Shown in pieces: positions 52,953-62,063 of a stretch of 64,000 nucleotides of DNA (positions are counted from its first letter, which is position 1; each line of letters starts with the position of its first letter). Where the stretch lies: assembly GCA_036505295.1 (NCBI GenBank), contig DASXTQ010000019.1, forward strand, positions 10,622-74,621, in the 5' to 3' direction. This DNA comes from WS-7 sp036505295 (lineage in GTDB: Bacteria; Eisenbacteria; RBG-16-71-46; SZUA-252). Both the position numbers and the translations under genes were made by a program. The notes below the pieces were generated by a model. The model had not been told where the DNA came from, made no database searches, and saw nothing but the letters and a program-made list of their open reading frames with translations.

Positions 52953-53974
52953 CGGTGTGGCCTCTCGTGCGTCGGAGGCAGGCTGGCCAGCAGCTGATCC
53001 TCGCTGCCGCGGATGAGATCCCGAGGCCTTACCGGCCGCGATGCTCCGAGGTCGGAGCGGAACCGCACGTCAGTCACCCCGAAAGGGGGCGCCTCTTGGA
53101 GGCTCGGCACATCCTCTGCGCGGAAGTAAGCGAGTGACCCGCGCGCGGCTTCGCGATCGAACCGCTCGCCGATTGCCGCACGAAAAGTCGAGCCGAGTGT
53201 CGCTGTGACGATCGACTCAGCTTTGAGCATCAACTCAGGCGAGGGAGCCAGCGTCGCGCGAAGCTCGGCGAGGAGATCCTCCACGGATGTGCCTCCGCCC
53301 GCCCGCTCCACCAACACGGAAGCGATCAACGCACGAACTCCGGCCGGTGGACGGAGCTGGTCGAGCGAGAAATGGTGAACACGCTCCCCGCCGCTTGCGC
53401 TCTTCACCTCGACACGTGCCATGCGTGAGCTGAAGTCAAAGCGATCGTCGGTCGCAACATGCCAGGCGGTCACGAGGTCTGCAGATCGCGGGGATTCCGC
53501 GATGAGCAGCACCTCCGCCCACAGGCCCTGAACCGACTCCCGCGGTGGAGCCTGAAGGGCGCGAAACAACTCGGCCATCGTCTCGACGGCGGAACCTATC
53601 GACCCGGGGTGTGGCGGCGAGGGGCTCGCCGCGATCAGAGTCCCAGCGACGAGAAGAAAGTGGTCCTGCAGAATGGTGTCCACGCTCATACAGGAGAAGA
53701 TCGTGAAGACACCTTCCAGGGTTGTGCCGTCAGGGTGTCGCACGCGACACGGCCGAGCGTGCTCGATCCGAATGTGTTCCAAGGCCAGCGGGGGCAGGGA
53801 ACTGGTCGTCCCGTCGCTCTCAAGGAGCACAAGCGCATGGTTTCGAGAGTCACGGGCGACCCGGAATCCGGGGCGTCCGGGCACCTGGTGGGCCACGAGA
53901 ACAGGAGAGTCCAGGGGAGAAGGAGGGGGACTCGGCAAGCTCGCAAACAGGGGGCGAAGGTCCAGCATAACCAC
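52949..53974 (-). CDS. PD-(D/E)XK motif protein (DUF4420-like)
   Basis: The protein is 341 aa. Nuclease-like core: F-D-F-S-S-R-M-A-R-V-E-V-K-S (about 185-198), the (D/E)-x-K signature, and the preceding Glu in the L-W-A-E-V-L-L-I-A helix. DUF4420 proteins accompany Z1 and MORC/MutL-like ATPases in defence operons. The start abuts the stop of the Z1 gene without a gap. Probably the nuclease subunit of the system. Confidence 0.82.
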   Translation of the reverse strand: MVMLDLRPLFASLPSPPPSPLDSPVLVAHQVPGRPGFRVARDSRNHALVLLESDGTTSSLPPLALEHIRIEHARPCRVRHPDGTTLEGVFTIFSCMSVDTILQDHFLLVAGTLIAASPSPPHPGSIGSAVETMAELFRALQAPPRESVQGLWAEVLLIAESPRSADLVTAWHVATDDRFDFSSRMARVEVKSASGGERVHHFSLDQLRPPAGVRALIASVLVERAGGGTSVEDLLAELRATLAPSPELMLKAESIVTATLGSTFRAAIGERFDREAARGSLAYFRAEDVPSLQEAPPFGVTDVRFRSDLGASRPVRPRDLIRGSEDQLLASLPPTHERPHR

Positions 53975-56200
53975 TCACACAGGTGAGTCTGTCTGGACCA
54001 CCCATTCCTCCGCCATAGCTCTCGGGACCCAGACCGCAAGCGCGGGGACCTCGCGAGCCACGACCTCGCCAGCGTCACTCGAGAGGGTCACCCAGTGGAC
54101 CTGCACCGTGAGCATCTCGCGCACGCAGATCTCACGGTCGCCGGGATATACGACGGGGCCCGTCCTCGGGTTCTTGCCTTGGAAGAGTTGGAGAATCTCG
54201 CCTCGGCCATTTAGGGAGCGATCGCGCTTCTGACCGCTGCTCATGATGAAGACAGTACATTGAGCGTCACGATTGCGGGCGAGGAAATCCTCCACTTGGA
54301 GCTGAAGACCGAGGTAGGGGTACTGGTCAAACTGACTTGTGACCATGAAAGGAACGAGCAGATCTTCGTAGGCACGGCGGAGAGGTATCGTGGCAACCAG
54401 GTGCCGCTGAATTGGCGTGCGGTCCGGGTGGCCGTCGTTCTCAGTCAGAGCGAGCGGGGCAATAAACCTTTGCACCACCCCGCGGTTGTTGAGCACGCCG
54501 TCGTCAGAATGATGGGGGGCTTTGGGCTCGAACCACTTGTCTGAGAAGCTGCCTTGCTCGTGGACGAGGTCAAGTACCTGAACCCGAGTAGGACGCAGTG
54601 CGCCGTCGAGGAAGAATCGCCGGCGCCAGTCCGAGAGAGGCAGGGACCGGTGCTCGAGATCCTCGAGTTGACGGCGGATGTCCTCCTCATGACGAACGTA
54701 GCGGCCGTAAACACGCAAAACATCTGCCTCCAGAAACACTCTGCAGTACCCGACGTAGGACAGCTTGTACCCGAGGAAGCGCGCCCGCTGCTGAATCGTG
54801 TCGGCATTGCCGACTCCCAAGGACCTCGGCATATAGGTGACGGTGAGGCCCTCCACGGTGAATCCTCGGTCCATGGCCTGGCCCCCAACGAGGATGAACG
54901 GGTAGGCCTGCCGCCACTCGACCTGCGGTGTGGCGCCGGCTCTGGTATTGACTTCCTGAACAACAGTGCTTCTGAGCACCCGCGGGAGGGCGCGGCAGAG
55001 GTCCACAAAAGGGGGCAGGTCTGGAACGGTCCGGCTGAGGTCGTCGTTCGCGTGGGCAAAAACGGCGATTAGATCCTGCCTGTCCGGATCCACCTCCGGG
55101 AGGCTGAGAATGCGCTCCCACTCACGCTTGGCTTGGCTCACCCAATGGAAGTACTCCCCGTGGGAGAGCACCTGCTGCGATGGGTGCACCAGCATTGTGC
55201 GGCTGCCCCAGGGAGGGCCGGGAATGTGGCCAGCAGCCGCGCCGAGGAAAAACAACCGCATCGCGAAGAGCAGGGTTGGCGGAGGCTGATGGAGTGGGGC
55301 CAGCGGTGTGGGTATTTCGCTGAGAGGGATCTCCCGAATCTGGCCGGGGCGCTCGAGGAAGAGTTCGCGACCACCTATGTACTCGGGGCCGGACGTCAGG
55401 AGCTTCGCAAAGCGCGGCGATAGAACGTCAATGAGGTTGATGAGAAGTGGCGCCTGCGGCGTTGCCGTGTACTGCAGGTATGAGTGGTGGGGGAGGGCTG
55501 CACGCAGGTCCAGCAGCTGTCTGTATGTAGAGCTTTGCTCAGCTTGGCGAATCCGCGTATTGAGGCCCGCCTGGTCCGCCTCGTCGTCGATGATGAGAGC
55601 CGGGACTGCCTCGAGGTCAAGGGCCCTCAACAAGGCAATCAGGTTCGTCAGGTGCCGGTGGTTCTTCATGACGGTTACGAGGATCGTCTGACGCTCGGCA
55701 GCAGGGACTGTGTCGTCGTGCCATTCGGCAAGACGCGCCCGCATTACCTGCAACTCCACGACACCCGGCCCGGGATTGGAGAAGAACTGCCACTGCCGGT
55801 CCGGGCGCGAATCGAGACGAAGGTCTCGTCGGAGGCGGTCGGTGGACTGACGAAAGAGGGGTTTGGAGACTCCTGTGATGACGATCACAAGGCGGTAGCC
55901 ATTGTCCCTTGCCAAGGCGGTCACTGTCGTGAACGACATTGTCTTTCCGCTCTGGATGTGACCGATGACAAGCCCGGTCTGAGAATCGCCCCGTTCGGCG
56001 GGGGGTGTGCACCTGCCGAGCACCGTCGCCGCCTCGCTAAGTAGGCGCTGCTTACTTTCTAGAGATAGCTGTGCGAGGTTGTGGAGAAGTTCACGCGTCT
56101 CGCGACCCTGCGTAGGCCGCCAGCGGCACCCCTGCGGGACATCCGGGGACAATTCGATTAGCTCCGCGGGCTCTAGGCTGGGCGTTACTGAATCATGCAT
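53975..56200 (-). CDS. Z1-domain helicase-like ATPase
   Basis: The protein is 741 aa. Walker A G-H-I-Q-S-G-K-T (80-87), Walker B I-I-D-D-E-A-D (203-209), Y-T-A-T-P (motif III), and an arginine-finger-like Q-Q-R-A-R-F-L-G-Y-K. These identify the Z1 superfamily-II-like family found with MORC-like ATPases and methylases. It probably moves on or remodels DNA to license cleavage. 21 nt after the MORC-like gene. Confidence 0.85.
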   Translation of the reverse strand: MHDSVTPSLEPAELIELSPDVPQGCRWRPTQGRETRELLHNLAQLSLESKQRLLSEAATVLGRCTPPAERGDSQTGLVIGHIQSGKTMSFTTVTALARDNGYRLVIVITGVSKPLFRQSTDRLRRDLRLDSRPDRQWQFFSNPGPGVVELQVMRARLAEWHDDTVPAAERQTILVTVMKNHRHLTNLIALLRALDLEAVPALIIDDEADQAGLNTRIRQAEQSSTYRQLLDLRAALPHHSYLQYTATPQAPLLINLIDVLSPRFAKLLTSGPEYIGGRELFLERPGQIREIPLSEIPTPLAPLHQPPPTLLFAMRLFFLGAAAGHIPGPPWGSRTMLVHPSQQVLSHGEYFHWVSQAKREWERILSLPEVDPDRQDLIAVFAHANDDLSRTVPDLPPFVDLCRALPRVLRSTVVQEVNTRAGATPQVEWRQAYPFILVGGQAMDRGFTVEGLTVTYMPRSLGVGNADTIQQRARFLGYKLSYVGYCRVFLEADVLRVYGRYVRHEEDIRRQLEDLEHRSLPLSDWRRRFFLDGALRPTRVQVLDLVHEQGSFSDKWFEPKAPHHSDDGVLNNRGVVQRFIAPLALTENDGHPDRTPIQRHLVATIPLRRAYEDLLVPFMVTSQFDQYPYLGLQLQVEDFLARNRDAQCTVFIMSSGQKRDRSLNGRGEILQLFQGKNPRTGPVVYPGDREICVREMLTVQVHWVTLSSDAGEVVAREVPALAVWVPRAMAEEWVVQTDSPV

Positions 56201-56221
56201 TGGCTCACTCTGCTCCTATGG

Positions 56222-57769
56222 TCAGGATTCGGAAAGGGCATGACGCAGCAGCTCATTGACGTTCCGGCGGAAAGTCCCAGCCATCTGGACTCCACTGTCC
56301 CGCGCGGCTACCTCGGACAGCCCGATAGCAGCGCCGAGGCGAATGAGAGGCTCGAGCTGCTCGGCATCGCTCCCGGCGAATCGCAGCATAAAGGGATGAC
56401 TCAGAGCGACCCTGAGCCCCAGCCGGCGCCTGATCGGCTGCGAGGGCGTTCCGGGTAGCGCGGAAGTGTCGGAGATCACAAGCCACTCATCCACAGCGGG
56501 GTCGTTGGTCATCTCGAGGTGGATCTCCCATGGCACGCCATTAAGCTCGACGTTGATCTGCCTGCGCGTGATGAGGGGGGCGATAGCGAGGGCGCCGGGA
56601 GGATCGGCTCGGTCCGGCGAGGCCTCCAACTCCTGAAGAACAGGGCCCGCGTGCTCCTCGAGGGCATGAGCCGTGCGCTCCGTCGCGGCCTCGGCGGCGG
56701 CTTGGATCTCGTTTCGAGCTCGAAGAGCCCGATACTCCTCGGCCTGCTCAAGAAGGGCCAGCGGCTCTTTGTCCAAGTGCTCCCGAAGAAGCTCAAGAAA
56801 TGTCTCTTCGTTCTCATCCCATGCGAAGCCGTCCTTGGTGTGGGTGACGGCAAAGCCCTCCAGTTCAAGCTCTCCGAAGAGCCGCTGGTAGCGGTAGCTG
56901 TTGGGGCGTCCGAAGATCTGCTCCGGCCGGTAGCCTTCGTCGGCGCTACCCTGGATGAGGCGTCGACGACGAAAGAGGGCAAACCCGGCCTCCGAGGTGC
57001 TCGCACGCTCACGGAGGGCGGCAAAGCCGCGGACGCCGAGTCCACCTCCAAGATCGAAGTCGATCTCCTTCCGCCAGGTTACGGCAGGCCCGCTGAGGTC
57101 CGCGTAATGTGGAGCATGAAGTATCCGCGGCTCCGAGTAGATGAGCAACTCCCCGTTAAAGGTGAGGCGAAGGGAGCCGTCGCGAGTGAACATTCGGTAG
57201 ATCCCGGCCAGATGGTTCTTCACTTTTCCTAGCGTTCGGCCCTGGGGAACCCGGTAGAGCCCCTCCATGACGATCTCCGTGAAATGCAGTCCTGGCGGGG
57301 CTGGGCGGGAGTGGACGCTAAGCTCCTCAATGCTGTCGCGCACGATCGAGGAGATGTCGAACTCCACCGTCTTCTCGGTCGGCTCACCAAGGGCCGAGGT
57401 GCGGACTCGCCACCGGGGAGTAAACCAGCAGGCTGCGCTTTTCATGCCCATGCCGAACTCAGAGAGGCCGGATCGATCGGCTGGAATCTCCGCAGGCCGG
57501 AATGCCCGCGGGTAGACAGCGTCTTCGATGCCGGCGGCATTATCTCTGACGATTAGACTGCCCGGCGGCTCAGGGTCGAGGGCGATCTCCACCGCCAGAA
57601 TGGCCTGGTCCCCGCCAAGCTCAGCGCGCTTAGGCATGAAGCTCTGAAGGGCGTTGTCAACAAACTCGGCAAGGGCGAACCAGGGTTTATAGTTCAGGTG
57701 CCGAAGCACCGAAAGGACGGTAACGCCCGGACGGATGTTGACTGTGGTTGGAGTAGTGGCCGTACTCAT
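56222..57769 (-). CDS. MORC/MutL-type GHKL ATPase
   Basis: The protein is 515 aa. GHKL ATPase: F-A-L-A-E-F-V-D-N-A with Glu35 and Asn39, I-V-R-D-N-A-A-G-I (Asp76, Gly80), and L-S-E-F-G-M-G-M-K-S (lid, 102-111). The second domain is S5-like, with later coiled helices (about 335-390). Such proteins are the prokaryotic MORC group described in restriction-like operons, acting as ATP-gated DNA clamps. ATG overlaps the methylase stop by 4 nt. Confidence 0.85.
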   Translation of the reverse strand: MSTATTPTTVNIRPGVTVLSVLRHLNYKPWFALAEFVDNALQSFMPKRAELGGDQAILAVEIALDPEPPGSLIVRDNAAGIEDAVYPRAFRPAEIPADRSGLSEFGMGMKSAACWFTPRWRVRTSALGEPTEKTVEFDISSIVRDSIEELSVHSRPAPPGLHFTEIVMEGLYRVPQGRTLGKVKNHLAGIYRMFTRDGSLRLTFNGELLIYSEPRILHAPHYADLSGPAVTWRKEIDFDLGGGLGVRGFAALRERASTSEAGFALFRRRRLIQGSADEGYRPEQIFGRPNSYRYQRLFGELELEGFAVTHTKDGFAWDENEETFLELLREHLDKEPLALLEQAEEYRALRARNEIQAAAEAATERTAHALEEHAGPVLQELEASPDRADPPGALAIAPLITRRQINVELNGVPWEIHLEMTNDPAVDEWLVISDTSALPGTPSQPIRRRLGLRVALSHPFMLRFAGSDAEQLEPLIRLGAAIGLSEVAARDSGVQMAGTFRRNVNELLRHALSES

Positions 57770-59157
57770 GCGCTAGTCCCCGGGTGCTCCTCAAGCGTCG
57801 CGATCCATGCCTCCAGGTCGCCCTCGGACTCGTGTGCGCGCCCGGTGAGGAGGCGGGACGCGATGGCGGAGGCTACACCGGTGTGGACCGCGTTCCCAAG
57901 CGCTGCGAAGGCATTCTCTCTTGACTTTGGAAGGTTGTGGGAGTCAGGGAACCCCTGAAGCCTCAGACCCTCTACTCGAGTGATGAAGCGTCGCTCGGGA
58001 CCAAGGATGGGAGTCTGCGTCGTGTTCAGGGCGACGAGAGCCGGTGAGCTCGTGTACCGCTTGGCGCGCAGGCCTGACGGCCGGAACTGAAGGACGCACT
58101 GCCACAAATCGCGGACTTCGCCGTTGCAGTTCCACTCAAGCTTGCGGTGCGAGGCCGGCAATGAGGCGAGGTCCTCGAGCCACTTGGCGGGGAGATAGCC
58201 TCGCACTCTCCTGAAATAGTCGCGGTTCTGCTGGATGAAGGCGACCTTCCAGGCGGGGAAGACGCTTTCAGTCGAGCGGGCATAAGAAGGGAGGAACGAG
58301 ATGAGTTGTGCGCGAGTTGGGCGAGGGCGATACCGGTGCCGGATGACTCGCTTCAACTCGCTCATTGGCGATACGTGGGGTGTGCGTTCGCTGAAGGGGT
58401 AGCGCGCTCCAAACTCGTCCCCCCAGAGTGGGAAGGAGGGGAGCTCAACACACCTCGGAACCGCCCTGACGAACCTATTCCAGTGCTTGATGCACTCAAT
58501 TCTGGCTGGAGGCAGAGAGGTTTCTTCACGATCGGCAGCCCTAAGCTCCCGCGGGCGCATGACGATGTCGCCCAGCGTCGTAACGCGAGTGCGGTCCGCC
58601 TTGGGGAAAGGATCTTCGCGGAGCTGGTTGAGGCTTGCGACGATGAAGAAACGTTCGCGGGACTGGGGGTAGCCGAGATGGTGCGGGGATATGAGCCCGT
58701 GCCCGCCCGAGGCAACATGCGTGGTTCCGCGAACACAGTATCCGAGCCGTTGCAGGGTCTGGCGAACAATTCGCCAAGTGCGCCCGTAGTTGTGGCGCTC
58801 AAAGTTGCCGACGTTCTCGAGGATGACGTACCGCGGAAGGTGATGCTCGAGAATAGCTGCGATCTCGTGGAAGAGCGTGCCCCGCCTTCTGTCGCGGCGT
58901 CCACGTTGGTAACCGGACTTTGAAAACGGCTGGCAAGGAAACCCTGCACACAGAACGTCATGACGGGGCACTCTGTGGGCGAATTCCCTGATGTCTCCGA
59001 ATACTCTTCTGGCGGAGTCAGGGAAGTTGCGCGCGTACAACTCCCGCAGTTCTGGGTCGATCTCGGAGGCGAAAACGCACTCGTGTCCGAGGGCTCGAAG
59101 GGCGTAGTGAAACCCCCCGAGTCCAGCGAAAAGGTCAACGAATCTCATGGCGGCCAT
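57766..59157 (-). CDS. dcm: DNA (cytosine-5-)-methyltransferase
   Basis: The protein is 463 aa; ATG 59157 or 59148. Motif I V-D-L-F-A-G-L-G-G (7-15), motif IV G-F-P-C-Q-P-F-S-K-S-G with catalytic Cys75, motif VI E-N-V-G-N-F (114-119), motif VIII Q-S-R-E-R-F-F-I-V-A, and C-terminal G-N-A-V-H. The region between VIII and IX is long (about 185-400) and sets the unknown target sequence. First gene of the operon; self-methylation would mark the host DNA against the operon's nucleases. Confidence 0.93.
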   Translation of the reverse strand: MAAMRFVDLFAGLGGFHYALRALGHECVFASEIDPELRELYARNFPDSARRVFGDIREFAHRVPRHDVLCAGFPCQPFSKSGYQRGRRDRRRGTLFHEIAAILEHHLPRYVILENVGNFERHNYGRTWRIVRQTLQRLGYCVRGTTHVASGGHGLISPHHLGYPQSRERFFIVASLNQLREDPFPKADRTRVTTLGDIVMRPRELRAADREETSLPPARIECIKHWNRFVRAVPRCVELPSFPLWGDEFGARYPFSERTPHVSPMSELKRVIRHRYRPRPTRAQLISFLPSYARSTESVFPAWKVAFIQQNRDYFRRVRGYLPAKWLEDLASLPASHRKLEWNCNGEVRDLWQCVLQFRPSGLRAKRYTSSPALVALNTTQTPILGPERRFITRVEGLRLQGFPDSHNLPKSRENAFAALGNAVHTGVASAIASRLLTGRAHESEGDLEAWIATLEEHPGTSA

Positions 59158-59350
59158 TCATGTCAGTTCGACCATAGCGTCCTAATGTAGTTGCGCGGGT
59201 CCAAGAGACGGCCTTGCGGTCCAGGACAGCGCGGAATGCTTCGAGAATGTCGGCAACGGCGAGTTCGTCTGCTTGGCGCGGGATGAGGCCCTTTTCTGGC
59301 TCACGGGGCGGGTCGTCCAAGACTCCTCCGGGAGCGCCCGGGCTGGGCAC
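59135..59350 (-). CDS. Possible small ORF overlapping the methylase start
   Basis: 71 aa; A-V-A-D-I-L-E-A-F-R-A-V-L-D-R-K looks helical. It ends 22 nt inside the methylase frame, and the methylase has no ribosome site of its own, so translational coupling is possible. No family recognised; it may be chance. Confidence 0.3.
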   Translation of the reverse strand: MPSPGAPGGVLDDPPREPEKGLIPRQADELAVADILEAFRAVLDRKAVSWTRATTLGRYGRTDMNGRHEIR

Positions 59351-59758
59351 TCCCCAGGTACGTGCTAAACCCGATTATCACGTGCACGGTAGGGCCTATA
59401 GAGCAGGCGGGCAAGAAGTAAACGTCGGGGGTGGAATGTTGTGAAAGTTTTCACCATGTCAGCTTGTCAATTCGTCTATCTTTCGCCAGGCGAGGTTGTT
59501 ACGAGAATTGATACGGCGTGCAAGAATGTTCGTGAACCGCTTCACAACCCACCCATTTCGTGTGGACTTCGTGATACGCCGGGCCGGCTAGGCCGAATTC
59601 GGCTAGACGCAGGGCGTTGTGCTGAGGATGGCGTTGATCTGAAATCTGCCCAATCTACCCAGTTCGACCATTCGCCACCTTGTTCCCGCAACGAAAGTGA
59701 GCAGTCGACTTGGCAGGTGGCGACCCCAGTCGCGCCGGGACTTGGCCGGGACAATCCC
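59351..59758. other. Leader/regulatory region of the methylase operon
   Basis: About 400 bases without a convincing gene. It holds a - strand promoter candidate with a palindrome and an inverted repeat around the GCCGGCTAGGCCGAATTCGG block (59581-59605). Confidence 0.45.
59442..59470 (-). promoter_or_regulatory. Promoter candidate with operator-like palindrome
   Basis: On the - strand TTGACA (59470-59465), 17-nt spacer, CTTTCA (59447-59442). The palindrome GTGAAAGTTTTCAC (59441-59454; 6-bp arms) overlaps the -10. It would start a transcript about 280 nt ahead of the methylase. Confidence 0.4.
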
Positions 59759-61687
59759 CTAGCCAAGAGCTAGTGGAAGGGCACGTTGGGCAGATTGGGC
59801 AGATTGGTCAGTTTTTTCCCCGATAAGAACGGGTTTCCACAGGTGAAGCACGTTGCGACGGCGGCCAGCTAGGCTCTTACGGACTAGGTTCCCACGCTTT
59901 TCATCCCTTGATGCGAGCAGACCCCTTTCCGCGAGCCGCTTGTGGAGCGTTTTCCGACCGACCGTCAACTCCTCACCCTGCTCGCGAGCGAGTCGCTGAG
60001 CGACAGCAAAGGACGAGTCTGGCTCTAGGTAGATGTCCTCACCAGCCGTCCAGCCGACCAGCTCACCCATAGGACGCAATTCGGCGAGCGGTGGTCCGTT
60101 CAAACGCCCTGCCTCCTCACGCCAGCCCAACGTCTCGGGGGATTCGGGCCGGCCCCCGTCCACGGCGTCCAGATGTGCGCGCCCACTCACCAGAGCGGCC
60201 GAAACTAGATCCAGAAAGCGAGTCGTCGGTTCCGCCGCGGCAAGGTGGTGAGATTGGGCCGCTGCAGCGTGGTGCAATGCCGCGGCGACGCGTCGCCGCA
60301 GGGTGTCAGCTTCCACCGAACTGAGAGCGCCGGCGTGCTGTGCGAACTCCATGAAGTGTGCCCAGCCCACGGCGAGGTTCGCGAAGATCTCGGGCGCGCG
60401 CGGGTGCGAACCCGAAAGGTTCACGCCGGCACGTATTTGAAAGACGTAGGACCGAAGATTGCGACGCACCATCTCGAATCGTGGCGACAGCCAGCGAATG
60501 TAAGCGGACATCGCTGAGGAGAAGCAGCCCTCAGCCGCGTCGGCCTGCGCGAGCGTAAGGAGATCCAACCTGATCGCGCCTTCTTCGATCTCCAGAACCC
60601 ATACGCGCGCCCTTAGTGACTGACCGTTCGGGACATCTTCACCGGTGGACAGAATGAGGCCGCGCGGCATCTTCGCCGGGTTCAACGTAGCGTCTGAATG
60701 CATCCGCAACCTACCAGCTCGGTTGCCTTGAGCCCGCAGTAGCCGATCGGCCTCGCGGTGCTGGCGGCGGGCATCGTTGACCGTACCGGTGGGTGCAAAA
60801 TCATCGACGACCAGAAGCGCATCCTTCGCCACGAATGCAAGAGCCTCAAGGGCGTTCCCGGTCCCTGCCCAAGACGCTGGCAGGTGCCTCGCATCAAGGC
60901 CGTCGCCCCAGAACTGCTGTTTCAAGGCGGCGACCTCGGTCTTGTACACCCCGGTCGGACCAGACAGGTGGAGCGAGAAATCGGTCTCCCCGAGTGGAAC
61001 CCGCCAGACTGCGCCGAGAAGAGAAACCATAACGTGATCGGGACCGAGATCGAGCAGCTTCAATGTGGACTTGATGGCGGCAACTAGCGCGGTGCCCTCT
61101 GGTGGAGCGGGGAGCCAAAAGCGCCTGAGAGCCTCGGGCAGCTGGACCTCAATCCCATTCATCTGCCCCTTCGGCCCAATGGCTCCACCGCCGTGGAGGT
61201 ACATCCACTCGCCGAGATTCTCCCGCCAGCCTGTGTGCACGTAAATGCGACGCTTTGCCACCCCGCCGGAAAGGAGTTGGATCGCGGTCCTTGCGTGATC
61301 CCTCGTCGCGTACCCCGGATATACGATTGCTTCCGGGCCAAGATGTTCCGTAGGCCAATTCATGCCACCAAACTTCGACGCCGGGATCGTGAAGCGGTGC
61401 CGAATGCCTTTCAGGACGACCTCAATTTGCATCCAGCGCTGGGTCTCAACGCCGTCGTCGATTACCACATCGGCAACAATCTGTGCAGTGAAGTTCGTAA
61501 GGAGGAGAACGGACTCCTCGCCGTGCCCTGATCGCTTTCTCCGCTCCAGGCCGTTCGGTGTCTCGGCATAGGGGCACTCGAGGCGCGTCGGGCCGTTCGA
61601 TGCCCCATTTGGGAGCGCGCGTGGAGAAGTCCCCGGCCCTGCCCCGGAGTGCGGAGGGTCCCGTCTCGATGACTCAGACGAGGGCAT
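59759..61687 (-). CDS. DUF927-type ATPase of integrative elements
   Basis: The protein is 642 aa. Walker A-like L-S-G-P-T-G-V-Y-K-T-E, Walker B L-L-V-V-D-D-F, then D-A-R-R-Q-H-R-E-A-D-R and I-L-S-T-G-E-D (sensor-like). DUF927/D5-like helicase-primase proteins serve replication of integrative elements and satellites. The first 60 residues are low-complexity and may be untranslated. It follows an excisionase-like gene by 9 nt. The C-terminal S-A-Q-S-A-Q comes from a short DNA repeat. Confidence 0.8.
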   Translation of the reverse strand: MPSSESSRRDPPHSGAGPGTSPRALPNGASNGPTRLECPYAETPNGLERRKRSGHGEESVLLLTNFTAQIVADVVIDDGVETQRWMQIEVVLKGIRHRFTIPASKFGGMNWPTEHLGPEAIVYPGYATRDHARTAIQLLSGGVAKRRIYVHTGWRENLGEWMYLHGGGAIGPKGQMNGIEVQLPEALRRFWLPAPPEGTALVAAIKSTLKLLDLGPDHVMVSLLGAVWRVPLGETDFSLHLSGPTGVYKTEVAALKQQFWGDGLDARHLPASWAGTGNALEALAFVAKDALLVVDDFAPTGTVNDARRQHREADRLLRAQGNRAGRLRMHSDATLNPAKMPRGLILSTGEDVPNGQSLRARVWVLEIEEGAIRLDLLTLAQADAAEGCFSSAMSAYIRWLSPRFEMVRRNLRSYVFQIRAGVNLSGSHPRAPEIFANLAVGWAHFMEFAQHAGALSSVEADTLRRRVAAALHHAAAAQSHHLAAAEPTTRFLDLVSAALVSGRAHLDAVDGGRPESPETLGWREEAGRLNGPPLAELRPMGELVGWTAGEDIYLEPDSSFAVAQRLAREQGEELTVGRKTLHKRLAERGLLASRDEKRGNLVRKSLAGRRRNVLHLWKPVLIGEKTDQSAQSAQRALPLALG

Positions 61688-61696
61688 GCGGTAGGG

Positions 61697-61909
61697 TTAC
61701 GCCTCGCGGGCGGGATGGCGATTTTTGGCGATGAACCGCGCCAACTCGATTCGCTCGATCCTCACTGCTCGGCCGCAACTGACGCTCCCGAGTCGGCCCT
61801 CGCGGATCCACCGGCGCAGGGAGGGAACTGACATCTGCAGTGCGGCCGCAGCCTGTCGAAGCGACACCAGCTCGGAGCTTCCATCGCGGACTTTCATGTT
61901 CCGTTCCAT
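61697..61909 (-). CDS. xis: Excisionase/AlpA-like helix-turn-helix protein
   Basis: 70 aa from the ATG at 61909, with GAGGAGG 9 nt ahead. L-V-S-L-R-Q-A-A-A-A-L-Q-M-S-V-P-S-L-R-R and R-I-E-R-I-E-L-A-R-F-I are the MerR-like HTH_17 of recombination directionality factors. Pairs with the integrase at the same end. Confidence 0.82.
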   Translation of the reverse strand: MERNMKVRDGSSELVSLRQAAAALQMSVPSLRRWIREGRLGSVSCGRAVRIERIELARFIAKNRHPAREA

Positions 61910-61934
61910 ACGGGCGGTCCTCCTCTTGACCAAG

Positions 61935-61962
61935 TGTGTACCATTTGGAGTATAACTGTCAA
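61935..61962 (-). promoter_or_regulatory. Promoter for the excisionase/DUF927 operon
   Basis: On the - strand TTGACA (61962-61957), 16-nt spacer, TACACA (61940-61935), in an AT-rich divergent region (61934-62030); the transcript would begin about 20 nt ahead of the start codon. Confidence 0.5.
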
Positions 61963-62063
61963 CCTGTATTATGACGAATTACCGTTAATATCATTGTAGT
62001 CACCAGCGATCCCCTGGTAAACTCTCGTTGGAGGTGATCCCAGGTCTTCAGGAGGGTGCGCGT

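Noticed and set aside
53459..53986. + strand frames within the methylase operon (also near 54554-55072 and 55484-56044)
   Set aside because: All are antisense to conserved domains of the Z1 and PD-(D/E)XK proteins and have no motif of their own.
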